From: JAZGDL01 sp036477795
Lineage (GTDB): Bacteria > Planctomycetota > Phycisphaerae > UBA1845
Length of the DNA stretch: 9,767 nucleotides
Assembly: GCA_036477795.1 (NCBI GenBank)
Contig: JAZGDL010000450.1
Span: 1-9,767 of the forward strand
Direction: 5' to 3'
In this document: positions 6,386 to 9,767 of the stretch, piece by piece
Layout: each line of letters opens with the position of its first letter
How positions within the stretch are numbered: position 1 is the stretch's first letter
Notes under the pieces: model-generated
What the model was told of the DNA's origin: nothing
The model's database searches: none
The model's input: only the letters and a program-made list of their open reading frames with translations
Program-made: the position numbers and the translations under genes

Positions 6386-7804
6386 ATGATCGCTTCGAAC
6401 ATACAGACATTGCCGAGCACACTATCGCCTCAGCGAAGCCCACGGATTGCAATCCGTGGTCTTCCCAGCCGGTCATTTGACACGCACGAGCAGCGACCGT
6501 CAGAGAGCGGTTCCCAAGCGGGCCCGTTTGATCAACTGCTCAACGCGATTCCGGCGCCGGGCCCGGCCAGCACCCAAGCGCTGCCGTTGCAATTCATCCG
6601 AGCCCCAAGCGCCAGCGCGGGATCAACCTCAATGGGCGGCGTTGCCGCACCCAATAGTATCGAAGAAGCGTATGACAGCCGTGCCGCCAGACTGGCGGTG
6701 TTGCGTAACGAGGATGTCCATCATCGCACCAATGGTCCACCGCGGATCGCCGGTGCACACATTCCACGTGCGGAAATTGCCGCCGAGCGAGCGGCGGCCT
6801 CGTCGATGAAACAAACGCAGATGGAATCAACCGTTCAAACTACTGCTCAGACAGAATCAAGGCCGTTGCCCGCTACCGTACAGTCAACCGGCCAACAGCC
6901 AACGTCGCCGGTCGGTTCGCAAGCGGTTGGCGGCGCTGCGCAGACATCTGCGGCCCTTCCCGGACAATCGCCGCGGCGTGGAGCAGGTATCGGTGAACAA
7001 GCGGTGACCGACCGTGGCGAAGCTACCCAGGCGATTCCAAGAACCGGTCCGCCGCCCACCGGCGCCCTGGTACGTTCGCCGGCGCCGCGTTATCCCACAT
7101 CAGCTTCGCCGTCGTCCAAATCACCGACGACTGGTGCCCTATTGAAGGTCTCGGGGCGCGGGGAGCTACGCTCGTCGTCACAGCCTTCGAATGAAGCGGG
7201 TGTGCAGACTCGCGCAAAGCCCGGTCCAGCGCCCCAAGCCCACGGGTTGCAACCCGTGGGCGGCGCCAAGCGAAGCCCACATCGTTTCGGGGGCGCGAAA
7301 GAGACACAGTCGTCGCAGCGGGCCGCGTTCGAACGTATCGCCAAGGTCATTCAGGCGGGGCCCGCGGGACGCGAGACGGTTGCGCGAATCGCCTTGGACC
7401 CGCCCGCCTTGGGACACGTGCAGGTGCACCTGCGCTTACGAAACGACAGTGTGCAAGTTCGCCTGACGGCTGACAATCCTGAGGCTCGTCGGGTTCTGTT
7501 GTCGCAGATCGACGAACTGCGTGCGTCCCTGGAGCAGCAGGGCGTCAAGGTGCAGCGCCTGGAGATCGCTCTGACGCAACGCGACGGCGATACCGCTCCG
7601 CACGACGGGAGTGGTGATAGGGCCGATGACGCGCCCTCACGGGAGGGGTTTGACGAGAGCGGAAACCACCGGCATCCGGCGCCTGCAGAGACTGGCCGCG
7701 GCGTGTCTGCGGCGATCGATGAGCCTTATGGGCAGGTGTCCGGAGAGGCTGAGTTTGGCATGGACGATCCACTGGCGGAGGTTCGACTCGATGTACGAGT
7801 TTAG
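6386..7804 (+). CDS. fliK: FliK, flagellar hook-length control protein
   Basis: FliK is the secreted ruler that measures hook length and switches export from hook to filament subunits. The 472-residue product has a long low-complexity N-terminal and central region (about 1-310) rich in Pro, Ser, Thr, Gln and Ala. The C-terminal Flg_hook domain follows at about 312-397, with ARIALDPPALGHVQVHLRLR and then VQVRLTADNPEARRVLLSQI and a final EQQGVKVQRLEIAL. This L.P..LG.V.V.L pattern is the family hallmark. An acidic, disordered tail ends the protein. The start is uncertain. ATG 6386 is chosen, but GTG 6368 and TTG 6371 are in frame and 3-6 nt from a GGGAG, and would add 5-6 residues. Two palindromic repeat elements lie inside the disordered part, read in different frames. 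Position between motE and flgD fits the usual order. Confidence 0.9.
   Translation: MIASNIQTLPSTLSPQRSPRIAIRGLPSRSFDTHEQRPSESGSQAGPFDQLLNAIPAPGPASTQALPLQFIRAPSASAGSTSMGGVAAPNSIEEAYDSRAARLAVLRNEDVHHRTNGPPRIAGAHIPRAEIAAERAAASSMKQTQMESTVQTTAQTESRPLPATVQSTGQQPTSPVGSQAVGGAAQTSAALPGQSPRRGAGIGEQAVTDRGEATQAIPRTGPPPTGALVRSPAPRYPTSASPSSKSPTTGALLKVSGRGELRSSSQPSNEAGVQTRAKPGPAPQAHGLQPVGGAKRSPHRFGGAKETQSSQRAAFERIAKVIQAGPAGRETVARIALDPPALGHVQVHLRLRNDSVQVRLTADNPEARRVLLSQIDELRASLEQQGVKVQRLEIALTQRDGDTAPHDGSGDRADDAPSREGFDESGNHRHPAPAETGRGVSAAIDEPYGQVSGEAEFGMDDPLAEVRLDVRV
6435..6464. repeat. Palindromic repeat element in fliK (copy 1)
   Basis: The core 6440-6459 is a perfect 20-bp palindrome (CCACGGATTG and its complement CAATCCGTGG). 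The outer GAAG/CTTC (6435-6438 and 6461-6464) extends it to 30 bp with one mismatched pair. It codes for residues 17-27 of FliK (RSPRIAIRGLP). Single-stranded DNA or RNA would form a stable hairpin. It belongs to the same family as the copy at 7238-7261. Confidence 0.92.
7238..7261. repeat. Palindromic repeat element in fliK (copy 2)
   Basis: This is a perfect 24-bp palindrome, with arms GCCCACGGGTTG and CAACCCGTGGGC meeting at a central TTG/CAA. It differs from copy 1 by compensating A-to-G and T-to-C changes in the arms, so pairing is kept. It codes for FliK residues 285-292 (AHGLQPVG), in a different frame from copy 1. Confidence 0.92.
7269..7280. repeat. Possible half-copy of the fliK palindromic repeat
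   Basis: AGCGAAGCCCAC is identical over 12 nt to the left flank and arm start of copy 1 (6432-6443) and lies 7 nt after copy 2. The rest of a unit is missing. It may be a truncated neighbouring unit or chance. Confidence 0.4.
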
Positions 7805-7903
7805 AGCCGATCCCAGTAGACGAACTGAGTCCGTGCCACCCCTCGGGTCACAGGCGTGCGCCACCGAGAACGGCGCTGGTCTTGAGAAGAAACGACTTTA
7901 GCG

Positions 7904-7910
7904 AAGGAGA
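7904..7910 (+). promoter_or_regulatory. Ribosome-binding site of flgD
   Basis: AAGGAGA, a near-perfect Shine-Dalgarno, lies 5 nt before ATG 7916. The rest of the 111-nt fliK-flgD gap (7805-7915) shows no gene and no strong hairpin. Confidence 0.75.
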
Positions 7911-7915
7911 TAGCG

Positions 7916-8515
7916 ATGGAATTGGACGCGGTGCAATCACCAGTAGCCGGCGGGGCGGTGCAGCCCACTGTTACCGGACAACTTGCTGCGGGTGATTTTC
8001 TGCAGTTGCTGGTAACCCAGTTGACCAATCAGGACCCGCTGGCCCCCTCCAGCAACGAAGCATTGCTGGCGCAGTTGTCGTCGATTCGCGAGATTGAGTT
8101 GTCGTCGACGCTGAGCGATTCATTGAAGACTCTGGCTCGGAATCAGCGATACGGTGCGGCCGCGGGGTTGATCGGCAAGTTCGTCACCGGCCGTCTCGAT
8201 GCCGCCTCGGGCGGAGGTGAGCCGCCCAGCGGTGAAGTGATCGGCATCAGGTTCAGCCCCGCAGGGGAGGTGACCTTGCTGCTGGACACCGGGGATAAGC
8301 TCACCCTCGAACAACTGGAAACCGTTCAGGGCTCCGAACCGGCCGCGAAAGCGCTGATCGGGCGGCTGGTCCGCGGTTATGACCGGGCCGACCCGGAAAA
8401 CGAGTTCATTGAAGGGATTGTGGTTGCGGTGCGCCGTGACGAAGGGAAAGGGGCGTTGCTGGAACTGGACACCGGCGAGCAGTTGCCGATGGACGATCTG
8501 ATAACTACCGTCTAA
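7916..8515 (+). CDS. flgD: FlgD, hook-capping protein with two tandem Tudor-like modules
   Basis: FlgD forms the temporary cap at the tip of the growing hook and guides FlgE polymerisation; it is exported by the type III apparatus. The 199-residue product has the conserved N-terminal capping domain, GDFLQLLVTQLTNQDPLAPSSNEALLAQLSSIREIE (about 26-61). It matches the family pattern FL.LLV.QL.NQDPL.P..N....AQL. After a helix come two related modules of about 57 residues each, at about 81-137 and 143-199. Both share LIG.xV.G, then G.V...R, then LDTG..L....L.TV. Each resembles the FlgD Tudor-like domain (GKxV...G.V..V....L.V.G..V.L..V..V). No Ig/FnIII-like insertion is apparent. The N-terminal assignment is secure. 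The double-module reading is my own alignment. It lies between fliK and flgE, as expected for a hook cluster. Confidence 0.93.
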   Translation: MELDAVQSPVAGGAVQPTVTGQLAAGDFLQLLVTQLTNQDPLAPSSNEALLAQLSSIREIELSSTLSDSLKTLARNQRYGAAAGLIGKFVTGRLDAASGGGEPPSGEVIGIRFSPAGEVTLLLDTGDKLTLEQLETVQGSEPAAKALIGRLVRGYDRADPENEFIEGIVVAVRRDEGKGALLELDTGEQLPMDDLITTV

Positions 8516-8528
8516 GTGTCAAGTATTG

Positions 8529-8545
8529 TCACCCTTTACGGGTGA
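8529..8545 (+). other. Small hairpin after flgD
   Basis: TCACCC (8529-8534) pairs with GGGTGA (8540-8545) around the loop TTTAC, 13 nt after the flgD stop. The stem is short and no T-run follows, so intrinsic termination is doubtful. Confidence 0.35.
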
Positions 8546-8597
8546 GAAAGAGTAGTCCGTGGTCGGAGTGACGCGGCGGGTATATGCCAGGAGGGCT

Positions 8598-8639
8598 GAT
8601 TGAGGATTGACGATTGACGATTGACGATTGGGGATTGTG
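8598..8639. repeat. Heptad array upstream of flgE
   Basis: Six contiguous 7-nt units run from GATTGAG through three perfect GATTGAC copies to GATTGGG and GATTGTG. The period equals that of the fliF-fliG and fliG-fliH runs, but the sequence differs. Confidence 0.9.
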
Positions 8640-8665
8640 CGTTCCCCTTCGTGCCTTCGTCCCTT
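8640..8665. repeat. 8-nt tandem repeat upstream of flgE
   Basis: CGTTCCCCTT, CGTGCCTT and CGTCCCTT run head to tail. This closely matches the octads before fliH (3014-3037), and it ends 17 nt before the start codon, almost the same distance as there. Confidence 0.8.
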
Positions 8666-8671
8666 CCTCCG

Positions 8672-8677
8672 AAAGGA
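8672..8677 (+). promoter_or_regulatory. Ribosome-binding site of flgE
   Basis: AAAGGA lies 5 nt before ATG 8683 and fixes that start. Confidence 0.6.
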
Positions 8678-8682
8678 TATCA

Positions 8683-9767
8683 ATGTCACTGACCAACGCC
8701 ATTATGACCGGGTTTACCGGAATCAACAGTAATCAGTTTACCGTGGATACCATCGGCAACAACATAGCCAACATCAACACCACCGGCTTCAAGTCCTCGC
8801 GGACGCTGTTTGAAACCTTGTTCACGCGGACCATTGAGGAAGGCACCGCGCCGAGCGAAACCGCCGGGGGCACCAATCCCCTGCAAATCGGTTACGGCAG
8901 CGGCCTGGCCACCATCCAACGGTCCTTCAATCAGGGCACCGCGGAACAGACCGGTGTGGAGTCGGACATGGCCATCGACGGTGACGGATTCTTCATACTT
9001 CAAACCGGTGCCGCAGCCCCGGTGTATACACGGGCGGGCGCCTTCACCCTCAATACCGATGATCTGCTGGTGTCTTCGGACGGCTCGTTGGTCCAGGGCT
9101 TTTCCGCTTCTGAGGACGGGACCATCGACACCGGCAATCTGGCCAACATCGTGATTCCCCTGGGCACCGGCTCTGAAGCCGGCGCCACCACCCTGGCGCG
9201 GCTGGTGGGCAGTCTGAACGCCGGGAGCGACGTGGCTTCCACCGGTGCTCTGGCGGTTTCCAATGTCCAAGTGACATCAGATGGCACTCCAGCAACCGCA
9301 GCAACGGCGCTGACCAGTCTGGTAGACGCGAACGGCGATCCGCTGTTCAGCGAGGCCGACGTGATCGCGATCAGCGGCGTGCAAAAAGGGGGGATCGACA
9401 TACCGGACACCCAGTTCGTCGTCGGGGCCGACGGCTCCACCTACGGCGATCTGGCGGCTTTCTTGCAGACCCGGTTCGGCATTGACGCCGGCGACACCGC
9501 TATCGGCTCACCAGGGGTGACCATCGGTGACGGGACCATTGCACCCGCTGGTGCATTGGTGGTGAGTTCGAATGCGGGCGACGTCCACGCCATCAGTCTT
9601 GACGGGTCCTCGATCCGCAACGGTACCAATGGGGCGTTGCCCTTTTCATTCACCACAACGCCGGCAACCGGCCAGGGGTTGTCCAGCACCTTTCTGGTTT
9701 TCGATTCGCTGGGCACGCCGGTGGAGCTTCGGCTGAGAACGGTTCTGGAGTCCAGGACGGATGAGGG
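8683..9767 (+). CDS. flgE: FlgE, flagellar hook protein (5' part, runs off the window)
   Basis: FlgE polymerises into the hook, the flexible joint between rod and filament. The frame is open from ATG 8683 to the window edge, giving 361 codons with no stop. The N-terminus MSLTNAIMTGFTGINSNQFT and then GNNIANINTTGFKSSR (about 25-40) is the rod/hook family signature. It is followed by FNQGTAEQTGVESDMAIDGDGFFIL (about 85-109) and YTRAGAFTLNTDDLLVSSDG (about 116-135). The last visible part, STFLVFDSLGTPVELRL (about 334-350), matches the FlgE D2 domain and argues for FlgE over the rod proteins FlgF and FlgG. The region between about 145 and 330 is Gly/Ala/Asp-rich and variable, the usual place for surface-domain insertions. 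The C-terminal polymerisation helix is beyond the window. Confidence 0.93.
   Translation, partial: MSLTNAIMTGFTGINSNQFTVDTIGNNIANINTTGFKSSRTLFETLFTRTIEEGTAPSETAGGTNPLQIGYGSGLATIQRSFNQGTAEQTGVESDMAIDGDGFFILQTGAAAPVYTRAGAFTLNTDDLLVSSDGSLVQGFSASEDGTIDTGNLANIVIPLGTGSEAGATTLARLVGSLNAGSDVASTGALAVSNVQVTSDGTPATAATALTSLVDANGDPLFSEADVIAISGVQKGGIDIPDTQFVVGADGSTYGDLAAFLQTRFGIDAGDTAIGSPGVTIGDGTIAPAGALVVSSNAGDVHAISLDGSSIRNGTNGALPFSFTTTPATGQGLSSTFLVFDSLGTPVELRLRTVLESRTDE

Larger units (their letters stand above)
8516..8682. other. flgD-flgE intergenic region
   Basis: These 167 nt contain no supportable gene. The stretch holds a 6-bp hairpin at 8529-8545, an unassigned stretch (8546-8597), a heptad run (8598-8639), an octad run (8640-8665) and the flgE Shine-Dalgarno (8672-8677). 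The small flagellar gene sometimes found between flgD and flgE in other bacteria is absent here. Confidence 0.75.

Noticed and set aside
7805..7915. A small gene or repeat between fliK and flgD
   Set aside because: No start with a ribosome-binding site and no recognisable peptide. Only a 4-bp stem at 7853-7862 was found, too weak to call.
8529..8545. Intrinsic terminator after flgD
   Set aside because: The stem is only 6 bp and no T-rich run follows, so it was listed only as a small hairpin.

Overview
The window is one continuous stretch of a flagellar biosynthesis locus read entirely on the + strand. The order is fliF, fliG, fliH, fliI, fliJ, a motE-like gene, fliK, flgD and the 5' part of flgE, which runs off the right edge. 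All nine were identified from motifs in the conceptual translations. The DNA is GC-rich, and its inter-gene gaps are filled with short repeats: palindromes with a TTGCAA core, a CCGTAAGGGAGCGG motif, and 7- and 8-nt tandem arrays. From memory, this style of repeat clutter inside and between genes is typical of Planctomycetota (Phycisphaerae-like or related lineages). That assignment is an inference from repeat style and gene content, not a proven placement.

Layout: 1-64 is a 16-bp tandem repeat before fliF. fliF (MS ring) ends at 1760, and a 7-nt repeat array with two opposed arms fills the gap to fliG (switch/torque protein). A second repeat-rich gap with a 9-bp hairpin precedes fliH. fliH and fliI overlap by an ATGA and are translationally coupled (export ATPase and its regulator). 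fliJ (export chaperone/stalk) and a MotE-like membrane protein follow at short distances. Next come fliK (hook-length ruler), flgD (hook cap) and flgE (hook). The order follows assembly: basal-body ring and rotor, then the type III export ATPase complex, then hook construction and its length control.

The genes themselves are conventional apart from two. FlgD carries two tandem copies of a Tudor-like beta module after its capping domain. FliK has two palindromic repeat elements embedded in its coding sequence, read in different frames. The most unusual aspect is the repeats. Four different repeat families sit at most gene junctions, some supply stop codons or ribosome-binding sites, and three or more copies are inside coding sequence. 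I see no mobile element, defence system, CRISPR array, tRNA or rRNA, and no evidence of a wholly new gene system.
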